Counted from the stretch's first letter, positions 12,606 through 25,405 are shown. The stretch is DNA of 64,000 bases from Schistosoma haematobium (GCF_000699445.3 NC_067197.1:7136152-7200151); one strand, 5' to 3'. Numbers and translations: made by a program. The notes: a model not told the origin generated them from the sequence alone.

Positions 12606-13239
12606 GATCTGTTAATTTTTATGACATATAAGGTATAAGCAAAATATATCATTCACAAGGAACATCATTCTGAAATTACAACATTATTTTTAAAATACCT
12701 CAATAATCAGTAGTCTTGTATACACAAAGTTGTCTTTAATAAGTAGTATATATAAAGCATAAATAGTTTTTTAAAAAATGACAACGTCATAAGTGTTTTA
12801 GAATAATTGGCATTTTAATTTCACTATGTAAGACAAACTATACAGTTTGGTTTTTAATGACATTTTCATATACAACATTAACTGGCAGGAAAGAAGGAGC
12901 TATTGTCACAGTTTAGACCTGTAATATATAATCAATAATTAACTAACTTCATAATTGATGAATTGAAGACAAAAAACAATTCAGTCATGAGAAACCCCAA
13001 CTTGAATTTAAGCAAAAATATGTTTCTAATTAATCTCTATAGATGAATAGTTTGATAATGAGTTAATTGAAAGTAAGTTATTGTATTATTCTACTTCTTC
13101 TACAAATCTCTATCTAATATGGTTACATTTTTTTGGGGGGGTTCTATTCAAATTACAATGTAAGTTATAATTAATTGACTGCACTTGTGAAAAATTATTT
13201 AATTATATTTATTATTAAATTTATTTGGTTTTATTTGCT

Positions 13240-13440
13240 TGTATCTTCTCATTGATGTTTAGGACTGAAATTAGCATCTGTGCATTCTGTATGGATTGCC
13301 TCGAAATTCTCTTAATTCATAAGTATTATAAGCAAAGATGGATAGTAGCTAGCAGTGGAATTTAGGATGTGCATTTCGTCCAATTTGAGACTCGTCAACT
13401 GGATGTACCTGCATCTTAGAGTAGATGTAAACAAAACCAA
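13240..13440 (-). repeat. S-alpha-type SINE fragment with hammerhead remnant
   Basis: Minus strand carries catccag followed by TTGACGA, stem II, GAAAT and catcctaaattccactgc. C3 is again U. Abuts repeat D copy 3. Confidence 0.75.
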
Positions 13441-13446
13441 GTGAAT

Positions 13447-14108
13447 TTAAACTTCACCTCATAGATATTGGTACAAGGAGGCACTAAATACATATGCGCC
13501 ACACAAATCTCATTTGATTTGTGTAAGGGCTGTGATACTGCTCGGGTGTCCAAATCGAAGCAGGTGGTTTTCTTAGGGAGACACACTCGGAGTCTTCGAC
13601 CCAAAGGTCTGATCCATAAAGCGGTGGAGCAACGTCACGAGACCAATAATTAGTTCATACGCCCTTTAGTCCCTCAGGATTCTGAAGCCCATGGGCACCG
13701 TTGGCTTGGAATCAGGGTTTTCCAACTCCCCTAAGTGGACTCTTGTGGTGCTTGAATGAACTAATGATTCCATTGTACTTGTTGAAGGCTTGATTTCGAA
13801 TTCTAAATACAGTACATTCGTTTGTGGTTATCTAGTACTTCTTGATCCGATTACGTTACTTCTGGGATTCTTAGTTCATACTATAATTCAAATACTCCTA
13901 ATTATCATAACTCTCCCTCTCCACCAACTCAGTTAAAATAACGGACATTCGCTTTTCGTTTTCTCAATTTCGTAAACAATACCTCCACCGCGAGAAGATA
14001 GTGAGTAGGACTTCCCTGGCAGAGTCTATATACGCGTAGCCATGTGAGAGCCTTTGAAGAGGGAGAGCGAACTCTCCCCACTCTCAGCCGTACCAGGGCC
14101 ACTTGCAC
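13447..14108 (-). repeat. repeat D copy 3, interrupted by a 166-bp insertion
   Basis: Minus-strand copy aligned to the plus copy at 14.7-15.2 kb. The alignment breaks after 'taagtggactct' and resumes at 'actctccctctccacc', leaving 13744-13909 as an insertion. Confidence 0.8.
13744..13909. mobile_element. 166-bp insertion with 5-bp target duplication
   Basis: Absent from the other repeat D copies. Bounded by ACTCT on both sides (13739-13743 and 13910-13914). Begins TGTGGTGC and ends ATCATA; ends are only weakly inverted. Could be a MITE or a remnant of a small LTR. Confidence 0.6.
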
Positions 14109-14290
14109 AAGCAAGTGGCTATCAGGACTCAGTAGCTAAGTAGATAACGCGATATCGCTTGAAGCGAATGTCACTGGGTTCGAGTCACGGAGTGAACATC
14201 ACTTCTAAGATGCAGGTACATTCAGGTGACTAGTTCAAAATAGGATGGAACACGTGTCCTGGATTCTACTCCTAGCCACTATCCATCATA
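14109..14290 (+). repeat. S-alpha-type SINE with tRNA-like promoter and decayed hammerhead
   Basis: Box A-like 'tagctaagtagataacg' and box B-like 'gggttcgagtcac' at proper spacing, followed by gatgcaggtacattcag and a hammerhead remnant (GGTGACTAG, GGATGGAAC) whose core is broken; then 'gtgtcctggattctactcc'. Sits between two inverted repeat D copies. Confidence 0.75.
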
Positions 14291-14689
14291 CTTATTATTG
14301 TTATTATACGAATTTTGTAGTGTTTAAAAATTTAACTATTGAATAAAACTATCACTATATATATATTGTGAAGGTCAAACAATCCGTTTAAAAGGTAATG
14401 ACAGATAAAACTATCTTTTTTTTCGTTACAACTTTTATCGATTCACTACTAAACACTATAAACACATAAATGATTCTACGGTAATGTCACATTTGAAGAA
14501 AAAAAACGTAGTAATAGTCAACAATTTTTTTTCAATGAAAATGATCAAATAAAAAATTTAATTAATGTTTTACTCGTATAGATGAGTTTATGGTGATTGA
14601 TGAATTTTCACAGATTACATCATGATCTGGTTTTAGTTAGATAACTATTTAAAAATTGGGAAATATTAGACCATTGTCTCGTCTTTCTG

Positions 14690-15215
14690 CGGGAATCCTT
14701 TTCCTTCCAAATACCCTGGTACGACCGAGAGTGGGGAGAGTCCGCTCTCCCTCTTCAAAGGCTCTCACATGGCTACGCGTATATAGACTCTGCCAGGGAA
14801 GTCCTACTTACTACCTTTTCGCACCAGGGGTGTTGTTTACGAAATTGAGAAAACGAAAAGCGAATGTCCGTTACTTTAACTGGGTTGATGGAGACGGAGA
14901 GTCCACTTAGGGGAGTTAAAAACCCTGATTTCAAACCAATGGTTCATATGGGCTTCAGAATCCTGAGGGACCAAAGGGCGTATGAACTAATTATTAGTCA
15001 CTGGCTACCATGGGACTTTGTCTCGTGACGTTGCTCTACTGCCTTGTGGATTAGAGCTTTAGGTCAAATGCTGCGGACGTGGCCGCCTAAGAAAACCACC
15101 TGCTTCGGTTTGAGCACCCGAGCAGTATCACAGCTCTCATACAAGTCAAATGAGATTTGTGTGACGCATATGTATTCGGTGCTCATTTGTACCAGTATTT
15201 ATGTTTGAACAAATA
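14690..15215 (+). repeat. repeat D copy 4 (best preserved)
   Basis: Reads 'cacatggctacgcgtatat', 'gggaagtcctacttactacc', 'aatgtccgttactttaac', 'ctaagaaaaccacctgcttc' and ends 'gaacaaataaataa'. Inverted relative to copy 3 with about 580 bp between them. Confidence 0.75.
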
Positions 15216-15654
15216 AATAATACCTCACTATCGAGGATCGAACTCAGGATCACCAGTATCATCTGCGAACGCTTAAATTATAGATGATTAGGATGAAATC
15301 CGATGGTGTATATGTTTAACCTAAGCCAACTTGCTATATTGCTTAAACATGCATTACCTGTGATAGATAACTATCTCACATTCAACATGATTGAATTGGA
15401 TTAGTAAACATTTCTCACTAGAAATACTGGAATTAAATATCGAATTTAATCACTAATGAGTACAGACTTAATTATTAGTGTAGAGAAAATTTGTGGAGAT
15501 AATCATTGATTAAAACTGGTCCATGATGTAGTTTATTACAGTTTTTTATAGCTGAATTCAGATGTAATGACTGATTCAAAGACGAAAACTAGTTTACAAT
15601 AATAAGAATAATAGACCAGATAATCTATATTTAATCTTTGTAATTTTCTAGATT

Positions 15655-15810
15655 AACTCCGCCTGGAGTCCCTCCGGGGGCTAATGCCGATCCCAAGCCT
15701 GGATAAAGGAAGGGGGTTGGGCATGGGGTTAGCGACCCCATATCGTAGAAAACTAACTCGCTAAAAAAAACGCTAACCAGGCGTAAGTAAGTAAGTAAGT
15801 AAGTAAGTAA
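15655..15810 (+). repeat. short RTE-tail element (non-autonomous), copy 2
   Basis: Same order as the copy at 7.2 kb but with an internal deletion: 'ggggttagcgacccc', 'actcgctaaaaaaaacgct', 'aaccaggcg' and seven TAAG units. Confidence 0.7.
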
Positions 15811-16257
15811 TTTTCTATATTGTATAGATTGAATCTCATCAATGAAAGTAATAGCAATTGGAGAGTTTCAATTATGCAATTGAAAGTAATTCTTCAGATG
15901 TGAACTATTTGATTTAGATTTTTTGAATTTTCTAGGAATATTTTCTCCTATGATTAGTTATGTGTATTAAAAGGTAAAAATGAGACATCAACGCTACTGT
16001 GTTACTTCTTGTATTGGTGACTGAATCAAAGTAGTTAGAATGGAATTCAAATTTACAACCTAATGTAATATGATTTGTAATGGTTTAGATTATCCCGCTG
16101 TTGATATTTTGACTCAATTATAATCAATCTTAGTTGGTACACATGCATCTTGTAAGAATTGGTTTGATGTAGACATTATGAAATAAGTTTGCATAGCATA
16201 GATGGAATGTAGAATGGAGCTCAAACATAGGTTGTAGGTATATTCAACTAACTAGCC

Positions 16258-16535
16258 CAATAAAGGCACCAAATATATATGCACCACACAAATCATTCGG
16301 TTTGTGTGAGGGCTGGAATGCTCTCCACGGCCCCAAACCGAAGTAGGTGGTTTTCTTAGGAGGTCACACCCCCAGCCTTTGACCTAAATTTCTAATCCAC
16401 AAGGCAGTGGAACAATGTTAGGAAATGCAGTCTCATGGTAGCTGGTGACCGACAGCAGGTTCATATGCCATTTGTTCGCTCACTGTTCTGGAGCCTATTT
16501 GGACCATTGGTTTGTAATCAGGGTCTTCCAACTCC
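16258..16535 (-). repeat. repeat D copy 5
   Basis: Minus-strand copy, with 'ggtggttttcttaggagg' and 'caatggtttgtaatcaggg' equivalents. Truncated at its far end. Confidence 0.7.
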
Positions 16536-16734
16536 TCTAAGGGGATCCTCCATATCCACTGCCAGGCAAATTACATTTGTTTTATTACAACACAATGGTT
16601 TAAGCTATATTATTTAACCACTAGGTTATAGCTTGAAAATTTTGAAGAAAGGGATTTTTGTAACTAATTTGTATATTAAAACTTTCAACGTTTTATTCAT
16701 TTCTTTAAGGTGGCATTTCGTTGCAAATGTTTTT

Positions 16735-17045
16735 GGAATAGATGGATCGTGGAAGGCAGTAGAATCCAAAATTCACACTCTGTCCTACTAAGGACTTTTC
16801 AGTTGAATGTACTAACATCCTAACGTTGATAATGTTTTTTAGTTGTGATACAAACATTATATCTGTTGAACAAGTTAATGGCTGTCTGTATACATTATCT
16901 CAGTGGGTGACACCTGTGTTTTAAGTGGAAAGAATCGGATTCAATTCTCAATGTGAACATCAACACGAGAATGCAGGCGTATCTGACTGACGAGTCCCAA
17001 ATATAACAAAACGTTTCCTGAATCCCACTAATATCCACAATCCGA
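16735..17045. repeat. inverted pair of decayed S-alpha-type SINEs
   Basis: A minus-strand piece (about 16735-16860) and a plus-strand piece (about 16900-17045) face each other. The plus piece keeps CTGACGAGTCCCAAATA, but stem II no longer pairs (TAACAAAAC instead of GGACGAAAC). Confidence 0.6.
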
Positions 17046-17459
17046 CAACTCTGACTGGTAGATTTTCACTCTCTACTTATTGAAGGTTTATCTTTCAAAA
17101 TTCTAGTAAGAAGTTTTTATGTTCGATGTTGATTACATTGTGATCAGTCACTAATGCTTTCTGGTAATACTGAATTACAATCATCTTGTGTAGCGAATTG
17201 ATTGTGGAAGTAAGAGACTTGTTGATAATACATATTTCATAAAATCTAAAATTCCACCGCCTTAACATATGAGCTCCATTGTTTATGAATTCCATAACAA
17301 AACATGAAATTTTATTCAATAACTCTTCATTAAATACAATTAGTTCCATTTATTCTCTCGAAGAGAGTATAAACAATGAATTGAACAGAATAACAAAATT
17401 CATTTTATTTTCAGAAGGGGGTTTTGCGTAGATTTTAGTAATTTTATAGTTGAATTCAT

Positions 17460-17570
17460 AAACCAATTGAAGCTAGACCACCATGGAAAATTAGGAGGCA
17501 CTGGACGGCTGTTTCGTTCTAGTATAGGACTCCTCAGTAGTCTGCATCCACGACCCCTTTAGATTCTCAT
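17460..17570 (-). repeat. SINE-B fragment with hammerhead core
   Basis: Minus strand carries ACTACTGAGGAGTCC...GAACGAAACAGCCGTCCAGTGC. CUGAGGA, GAAA and GUC are intact, but stem I pairing next to the core is disrupted. tRNA-like part missing. Confidence 0.65.
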
Positions 17571-18415
17571 CAACTTCTTACAACCTATTCTATTTTAAAA
17601 ATCAAAATTATCATAATGTTTACAAATAACATTACAAATGGATATGTACCATCATAGTGGAGTAATAAGATTGAAGGCATATAAACAGTGTTGTACATAA
17701 ATGTAATATGCAAGGAAAGATTCTGAATCATCAGAGAACATAGATACAAAATTATTGGTTTCATAGTGAAGTAGTTCAACATAGATTAATCAAAATTAAG
17801 AATAACCTGAGTCGAGATCATTAGGTTAAACGATAAAGTTATGAATTTGAAAGAAGTGATCCCATTCAAACGAGAGAGAGAAAGGAAATTGCTAGGATAA
17901 TGTAATAAAGTCATCATGGTAAGGAAAGATTTGAGACTGTTTACTTTTGGATATAAAAGTCGGGTATAAAGCGTTTGATGGCTATAACTTCGGTGAATTT
18001 GAGAAGAATGATAGGTGACTGTCGATTGATGATGCTGAAATATTCCAGTCTGTCGACCTGATTCCCTGTATCATAGAGGTGTTTTACAATAGCACTGCTA
18101 AAGACTTTTAAACCTACTGACCTGAGAGTTTTTGGGATATGTTCTTGGAATCGAAGTAGGCCCTTTGTGCTGTTCTACCAGTGTAACCGTTCTGTCTAGT
18201 GCACGTACATTTGTATACACATTTGACAGAAACATGTTAGAAGTACCTATCGATCTTTAACTGAAGTAAAGATAATACTGTTTTATACAGGATACTCATA
18301 TTGGCTAGAGGATAAGTTATGGTCAGTGTCGTTTTTAATCTGTCCATTGTCGCTGCAACACAATCACTTGCGAATTCAAATTGAATGAAAATAGTTTCTT
18401 GTCTGCTATGATTTC

Positions 18416-18897
18416 TGTTATGGCCCAAAGCCGCCAATCAGAAGCATCGAATTATCGGTCGAACCAAAGACGCGTAAAACACGTGCGAGCAACTCAGAGT
18501 CCTGATTAGTCCTGCTTTCCGCCTAGCTCAGCCAGTTAAGTCCAAAACACCCATTTCAACCTCTGCAACATGAATCATTTATTTCAAGCATACTGAGTTT
18601 ATATACCAATCAAACAAACCACAACGTAGCATAAAATAGAAAACAACATTTGTACAAAATTTGGCCAAATGTGACTGTAAATGTGGGGGGGGGTAGTGAT
18701 TAATAGACAAGGCATAATTCAAGAATATTAAAACGTATAATAATTGTTAATAGGTCAAAATAAAGTTTATAATAAGAGGAATATGAATATGAATAGTTTA
18801 GTTATTTAACAATGATACGACGAAAAAATATACGTTTATTATTGGTCTATAAATGGATCTCAAAGTTACCATTCATTATGTTTATCGGGACCTCACA
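18416..18897 (-). mobile_element. solo LTR, 482 bp
   Basis: Begins TGTTATGG and ends CTCACA; flanked by ATTTC and GTTTC (4 of 5 bases alike). On the minus strand it has a TATATAAAC box followed by GAAATAAATG. Homologous along its length to 55484-55974. No internal retrotransposon coding region is attached. Confidence 0.7.
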
Positions 18898-19776
18898 GTT
18901 TCCTTAGGCGTTTTTTATTTGCTTTTTCTATATTTCTCAACAAATTTCTTTGGATACTTGTTACTCATTAGGCATTCTTTAATCTACTTTTAGTCTACCC
19001 GTAGTCCCAACACGGGAAGAAACACAACGACAAGTCGATCTACCATCCAGAAGGTGGTCACTCCGACAATGGTGACAGACGATCAAGATGCAAGTGGACC
19101 CCAGGAACGTATATTATTACAATGAGGGGGTGTTCGGGATATTAGATCCATAGAACTCACTTGGTAAATAACTTATTTTTGTAATTTTATTTAAAAAATT
19201 TGAATTTCTTGTTTTCGTGCCAAGGGCGCTCATTTTCATCTTCATGTCGTATTTCCCACTTGGGAGAATCTTAAACACTATTGGTTTGTTGTATCTTTTA
19301 GTATGCCATTTTGTAACGCTTCCCAAGGACAATTTTTTGGTGTATATATACGTTTGATTTGTGCCTGTTTTTATTGCTCATGTTTCTGGCTGCTTGCGGA
19401 ATATATTTCCGCATTTCGAACTTGGACTTCTCTCTTTAGTTAGTGGGGCTGGGACGCTAGCTTATTGGTCTTTGGTTACAGAGTCTTTGTTCCGTTCTCA
19501 GATTAGGTGAACTCGTAATTGCTTCAAACATAGGATTTATTTATTCTGCATCTAATGTATCGGTAGTACAAAGCCTTTCCATCCCATGAAACAGTGTTTG
19601 ATAAATGCCTTTTTGTAACTAATTTGACCAAAAGTATTAAAATTTAGATTGAAATTATTCCACATATTCTTTCTATAAACTTAATGTTGAACTGTACTAT
19701 CGTCGATCCTGTTACATTGTAAACTGGTCACTTTATCAATCTTCATTGCTGAATACAATACGTATATAATATCAAA
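18898..19776. other. intergenic, no gene seen
   Basis: Unique-looking sequence; no exon or second copy recognised in the window. Confidence 0.4.
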
Positions 19777-20060
19777 AGGGTTTTTGTGGATATTATGGTC
19801 ATTTTAATGGTTGAGATCATGAGTCGATTGAAGCTAGACCACCATGGAGAACCTGGAAGCACTGGACGACCTTGTCATCCTATTGTAGAACTCCTCAGAA
19901 GTGCTCATTCAAAATCCCACCTCGCAAGATTCGAACCAAAGACCTATCAGTCTTGCGCGCGAGCGCTTAACCAACTAGATCACTCAGCTGGCATTCAATG
20001 GTGTTAATGTCTAACTTCAACTAATTCACGAGATTGAGCGACATATTCACATATATAACA
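19777..20060 (-). repeat. SINE-B copy (TIR, broken hammerhead, tRNA-like region)
   Basis: Left terminal arm 'gggtttttgtggatattatg', then 'gagatcatgagtcgattgaa' and 'gctagaccaccatgg'. Minus strand then reads CTGAGGA but GACA in place of GAAA, so the ribozyme is broken. tRNA-like box B (attcgaacc in plus) and box A follow, then 'aatgtctaacttcaac'. Confidence 0.75.
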
Positions 20061-21100
20061 ACAAGAATGTATGTAACGGAAAGAGAACGATGAAAATCCA
20101 TCCGCAGCTTTTTTGTTGGACAGTACTGTCATTTATCTGTTTTTCCTCCTTGTCGTGTATCTTAGCCTTTGTTCAGATCTCGTTAAACTACACCTTTTGT
20201 TCTTCAGCCTTCCTCGTCTGAGTCTTTATTATGTGTTTCTGATTAAAGACTTTTGTTACCTAATTTTCTATTGCATGTTGCCGGACTATTGACAGTAAGG
20301 TCGTACTTGACTAAGCTCAAAGTCACGACGTGGTTCAGTGTGTGACTGTTAACCTTCTGACTGTCTGCTTAGGAGGATTGTTGGAATCCCTGAAGATAGA
20401 TATTTGATCCCATCTTGTTGGGAATAATTGTATTGATTTTCAGGTATCCAACCCTTTGGTGTTAATTGTTTCTTTTATTGTTTAACGCGCTACTCTGCGT
20501 CAGAGAAACTTCTGACTGTATAGCACAGGCTGTACCGTTTGAGATATTTTGTATTTTTGATCTAATTTGTTCTATTTTCTAAATTAGAACCGTTTAAATT
20601 GAGCACAGAGTTTGTGTTTTGATATAATTTATTACAAGTTTCTCAAAAACGCGTTGTACGCTATACAGAAGAACGTAGTCTGGCCTATTCGAATACATTT
20701 TGGTTCGTCAATCCGGCGTTCCAACCGAATACTGGTTGTTCGGTCGTTACAATGTATATTATGGTACATGTCACAATGCCAATTTTCTTTTAACAGTAAT
20801 ATCACGTTTTATCTTTATTTTTAATTTAATAGCAGTCAATTCACAAAACATATTTACTTTATTTATTTTCATAAAAGCGATTTGATTTATTTCAACATAG
20901 CAACTATATTATCTAGATAAATCATTTTCATCTTTCAATGAAAATTATGTATATAACACGTAATCAGAATGAATATGATTTGATTCTAAAGTAGTTAGAT
21001 TGATTTGTCATTCACATGCTAATCAACACATATAACACAACAATGACAAAGGCGGTCTGCTTAAATATCTAAGCTACCTGTTCCTTACTTATATATATAA
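20061..21100. other. intergenic, no gene seen
   Basis: Low-complexity AT-rich parts and a block near 20270-20520 of more balanced composition. Nothing assigned. Confidence 0.4.
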
Positions 21101-21309
21101 TATACCCTTGTGGGCCAGGTTAATTTTACATTGGTTTTCAGGAGAACCAGACACCATCCGGACTTTCACATGAAAACCCAAACAGTACAGCTCAACCTAG
21201 TTTAGCAAGGGAACCAGACACCATATAGGCTTTAACGCTACAATCTAAATAGTACAGTTTAATCCTGTGGCACAACCATACAGGTACAAAGCACCCTGGT
21301 GGACCATAC
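21101..21309 (+). repeat. repeat R3 copy 1
   Basis: About 210 bp, nearly the same as 28675-28884 in direct orientation, e.g. 'ttggttttcaggagaacca' and 'ccatccggactttcacatg'. Contains an internal duplicated theme (gggaaccagacacc...ggcttt). Function unknown; no coding. Confidence 0.75.
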
Positions 21310-21655
21310 CTGTTCCTGCCATTTGGATATTTCAACAAGTTTTATGTTTTATTTTGTTTGTTTTAACAGGTCATTATGCTAGTTGATCGCATAACTTATC
21401 AGATGTGTTTGTGAAAAGTTCACGACATTTCACTGTACAAGTTACAAAAGAGCCTAATCAAAGATATCGTGATTGTTGGTATTATGCATCGGAAAGAATA
21501 TGCATTAATCAGATGTTGATTCCTGAACTGCTAACATCTAACTGACGACTACTCATTATTTATCACAAGAGTCGATCAAGAAATAAGGAAATCTGATGAA
21601 ATACTTTGTGCTGAGAATTCTATATTGTACCAAAAACATGATATTGAATGAAGCC

Positions 21656-21690
<35 letters not shown>
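21310..21690 (+). repeat. repeat R4 copy 1 with (AAT)n tail
   Basis: Matches 44390-44758 and, inverted, 54520-54897: 'gatatttcaacaagtt', 'ttgtacaagttacaaaag'-type blocks and 'tgtgctgagaattct'. Ends in a run of AAT, consistent with a retroposon 3' end. Confidence 0.7.
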
Positions 21691-21691
<1 letters not shown>

Positions 21692-21956
21692 CGCCGGACT
21701 ACTTTCTAGAGTCTAATATGTAGGATGAATTTGATAATCAACTGGATATATATTTTATGACAACTAGTAATTCATATTGATATAATCCATAATGAATTTT
21801 ATATTCATTTCTCCATATTAAAAAGTGTTTCTTCTGATGGGATTTTCATTTTTCAGTATTTCTTATTATTTTTAAAGTATTCATCATTTCCTAAAACTTC
21901 AGCACAGTTATACTAAACATATGTATAATTACGAGCAGAGACGCCAGGATTGTTGG

Positions 21957-22290
21957 TGTATGTTGTACTTTTGTGGAGTTTTATTGGTTTCATGGTTTAG
22001 TCGTGGAGCTTTTGTCGTTCTTCTGAACGACATCATCAGCTGGGCAAAGTGGAAGAAAAATGGTACACCCGATAATAACGGATGCACATTACAGGATCCG
22101 CAAATACCAACACGTCATAGAGGACCAAAATGTGAAGTTAAAAAGAACACTCACGTCAGAGCACTCGGAAATCTTGAAAAAAAGACTTCTACTTGAAGTT
22201 TGTGCTGATGATGTCGTTCAGTAGAACGTTGAAAGCTCCACGGCTAAACCATCCAGCTCAGGGAACAAAACTTCATGAAACTCATCCACC
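21957..22290. repeat. inverted pair of Penelope-like terminal segments
   Basis: Minus copy about 21957-22046 and plus copy about 22185-22290, each containing the hairpin 'gttcttctgaacgac' or its complement next to CTGATGA and GAAA. Shared with four other loci, one of which (58.5 kb) is attached to a Penelope-like reading frame. Confidence 0.6.
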
Positions 22291-24179
22291 TAGGCTACAA
22301 ATCTTCTCCACCATAAGGGTTTATCTACAGTATTTTATTAGCAGTAGGTTTTTTGACCATTAAATGCTGAACCTTTAATCTAATTTTTATGCTTAACATT
22401 ATCACGATAAGAAAAACGCCATAGATCCTAAAATCGCAATACATTTCACGTCGTATTGTTTAACTACTTGATTATTATTATCAGTAGTATATGAACAAAG
22501 ATCAAATTTTATGCCGTGTGTCCAATGTAAAAGCATGATAAAATATTAAGTAACTAGTGAATAATTAAAGAACACGTGACACCTTATATGTTCCATTATT
22601 ATTAGCTGCATGGCTAAATTAGTTGAAATACTACAGTGAAAACTAGAAAAAACTAAAAATGAGACTAATGGCATTTTGAGTGACTCAACATTATTTTGTT
22701 CACAACGTGATACACTTTTTCTTTTGTTATTTAGTCATTTGTTCACGTTCCATATTATTAAGGTCACAACTGAAGCCAGTAGCCATTGGTTTAAACGACA
22801 AACTGTATTTTTCATAGTGAAGGTTGTCATAGTTATATGGAAGTAGAATTATTTCTAGGCTTCGAGATCACTTCACCCAACCACATTGACCATTTATCAG
22901 AGAACAATTATTGTGGACTGGTAGCTTGATAGTTGAAAGCCGTCTTTCAAATGACGTGTTTGATACAAACTGCAAATAGAAATAAACTACTAGAACGCGT
23001 CTTATAGTCGTTTCTAATTTGTTGTGTTGACATGAGATTTGACTTTACTGTTACATGTAACTGTACTGCTCCTGTATATGCCCACTTTGATTACCTTCTT
23101 CACAAGGTTGTAGTTGTTTCGCTTTTTTCTTATTGAGTGATAAACTGAATCCATCTGTTTATGTGCGACTAACCTCAGTGTCATTGTTTCAATAGTCTGA
23201 TTGTAACCATCAACGAGTTAGTGAAATCATCCGGTATATTAGTAAAATATATCTATGATAAAGATAGAAAATCTTAGCTTCAAATATTCCTCCCTTCTTA
23301 CTAGCTAATTAGTTTTACTGTCCTTTATTGTTATTCAATCAAAACAGTTTACAAATGAAACATACACATGTCCCAGCAAGCTTTAGATGATTACACTATT
23401 TTATTATAAACATAAAATACGATAACATGATATGACTGTGATATGATTAGTAAGAAAAAACGTTGTATTGTCATATATTACACTCTCACAGGATTCACTG
23501 ATGATGGTGTAGTGAGCAAGGACACAACTGAGGACAGCTAACTGTATTTGAACACAAAATTACAGAATGTCTTAGTACAATCTGAGAATCATACAGTGAA
23601 TACTTAATTAGTAAAATGTCAATCAATTGTCTAAAACTTAACTAGTCCTTTTGCAAATATCAGTCAGTCGTCTCAGACTTCATTGTTTCTGCATTTCCAA
23701 AACAAATTGCTTTCTGTTCCCGTTCTTTCCTTCTCGATCTTCTACTGAAATACATTCTATTCCTGACTATCGTTATATACTACTCATATCGATATAAGCA
23801 GCACATACCACAGTGGTAGCTTATAACAGAATTTGTGAATTTATGTCATAATTATAAATGACATGCTTCATTTGAATGAGTTCATTTACTACCAGTTTTA
23901 TTAAAATGCGAATATTTCAGTACGTATCACCAAAGTAACATTTAAATTTAGAATGGCGCGTTTTTTGTATTATACTATATTGTATTGTATAACCAATAAT
24001 TGTTAACCTCAAGATAGTTTAACTGAAGTTCAAGTAACAACCTATGAAGGATAACTTTGTTGAAACTGAGTTCTCTTAAACGGCAAGATCAATTTATCTT
24101 TCAAAATAATTATCAAGAAAAATTTCACATAGAAGTGAACTATAAAAATTTCTCCACATATGACTAAAACCTGATTTCA
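22291..24179. other. intergenic, no gene seen
   Basis: AT-rich, no supported exons and no repeat with a second copy in the window. Confidence 0.4.
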
Positions 24180-24292
24180 ACGGTTGAGATCATGAGTCAA
24201 TTGAAGCTAGACCACCATGGAAAACCTGGAAGCACTGAACAGTCGTTTCGTTCTATTGTGAGACTCTTCAGCAGTGCGCATCCACGACGTAA
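24180..24292 (-). repeat. SINE-B fragment with hammerhead core
   Basis: Minus strand at 24277-24232 reads GCACTGCTGAAGA...GAACGAAACGACTGTTCAGTGC. Stem I and core are intact (CUGAAGA, GAAA, cleavage triplet GUU), stem II has a mismatch. Truncated before the tRNA-like part. Confidence 0.7.
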
Positions 24293-24551
24293 TTTTATTA
24301 CAATTAAATTGGATTAGTTGTCGTCATTTGTATGAAAATGTAGTGTTTCCCGTGAGAATCTGGAAGTTGTATATTATATTACAAGTAAAGTTGTTTCATA
24401 AAAAGAACTGACAAGTCTAAAATGCAAAAGAAACAATTGTCAAAGAATTTTTAGTTTTCAATGGTCACCATATTCATTTTCATTATCTGAAAAACAATTT
24501 TATCTAATGAGATGAGAGGCAAATTTTCAAACAACATAGATATAAGCTAAG

Positions 24552-24728
24552 AATATTGTTTTCGATTAGATCCTCATCGGGTTTACTCTAACACACAGTA
24601 CTGCATTTATATGCATATACGGAATTATTAAACCAATCAAGGCAGTTTCTGAGTTAATGATGATAACAATGGAATAGATTACATAAATAAACATAATAAG
24701 TGAAAAGTACAAATTGATAGTGTGATGA
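24552..24728 (-). repeat. repeat R5 copy 1
   Basis: About 170 bp matched in inverted orientation to 26085-26250 (shared 'gttttcgattagatcctcat', 'actctaa', 'atcgatagtgtgatga' complement). Confidence 0.7.
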
Positions 24729-24774
24729 CAGGTGTACAAGTTGTGATAAGAATAATAAAGGCTTGAATCAATGT

Positions 24775-25405
24775 TTACTTTTTACTTACGCCTGTTACTC
24801 CTCGTGAAGGAGCATAGGCCGCTCACCAGCATTCTCCATCCAACCCTGTCCTGGAAAATCCTTTCCAGTTCCTATTCATCCTTTTCATATCTGATCCTAT
24901 TTCCCGACGTAATGTGTTCTTTGGCCTTCCTCTTTTCCGCTTCCCTTCAGGATTCCAAGTCAGGGCTTGCCTCGTGATTCAGTTTCATGATTTGCGCAAT
25001 GTATGTCCTATCCATTTCCATCGTCTTTTCCTAATTTCTTCTTCAGATGGATGCTGGTTTGTTGCTGATGGTATCCGGCCAATGGATGCTGAGTATCTTG
25101 CATAGACAACTATTTATAAATACTTGTACATTCTTGATGATGGTTGTAGTAGTTCTCCATGTCTCAGATCCGTACAGTAGAACTGCCTTGACGTTTGTAT
25201 TGAAGGTTCTGATTTGATATTGGTTGACAGATAGTTGTTTTGAGTTCCATATGTTCTTCAATTGAAGGAATGCTGCCCTTGTTTGCTAGTCCTTGCCTTT
25301 ACATCTGCATCTGAACCTTCTTGTTCATCGATGATGCTTTCCGAATATGTGAAGGATTCTGCATCTTCCAGAGTTTCGCCATCAAGAGTGACTGGAATGC
25401 TGTTC
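24775..25405 (-). mobile_element. 3' part of family B non-LTR retrotransposon (RT C-terminal pseudogene)
   Basis: Minus-strand translation, with breaks, shows AVLLYGSETWRTTTT and VFINSCL, matching the RT C-terminal part of the copy at 26.2 kb. The 3' end is 'gagtaacaggcgtaagtaa' in family form. 5'-truncated and multiply frameshifted. Confidence 0.75.

Noticed and set aside
14656..14910. 84-residue open frame shared with the minus strand at 13.9-14.1 kb
   Set aside because: Both are translations of repeat D. Other copies are interrupted, and no domain or conserved start is visible.
21921..22196. 91-residue plus-strand open frame
   Set aside because: Overlaps the inverted Penelope-like terminal segments; its first half translates a non-coding hairpin seen elsewhere in other frames.
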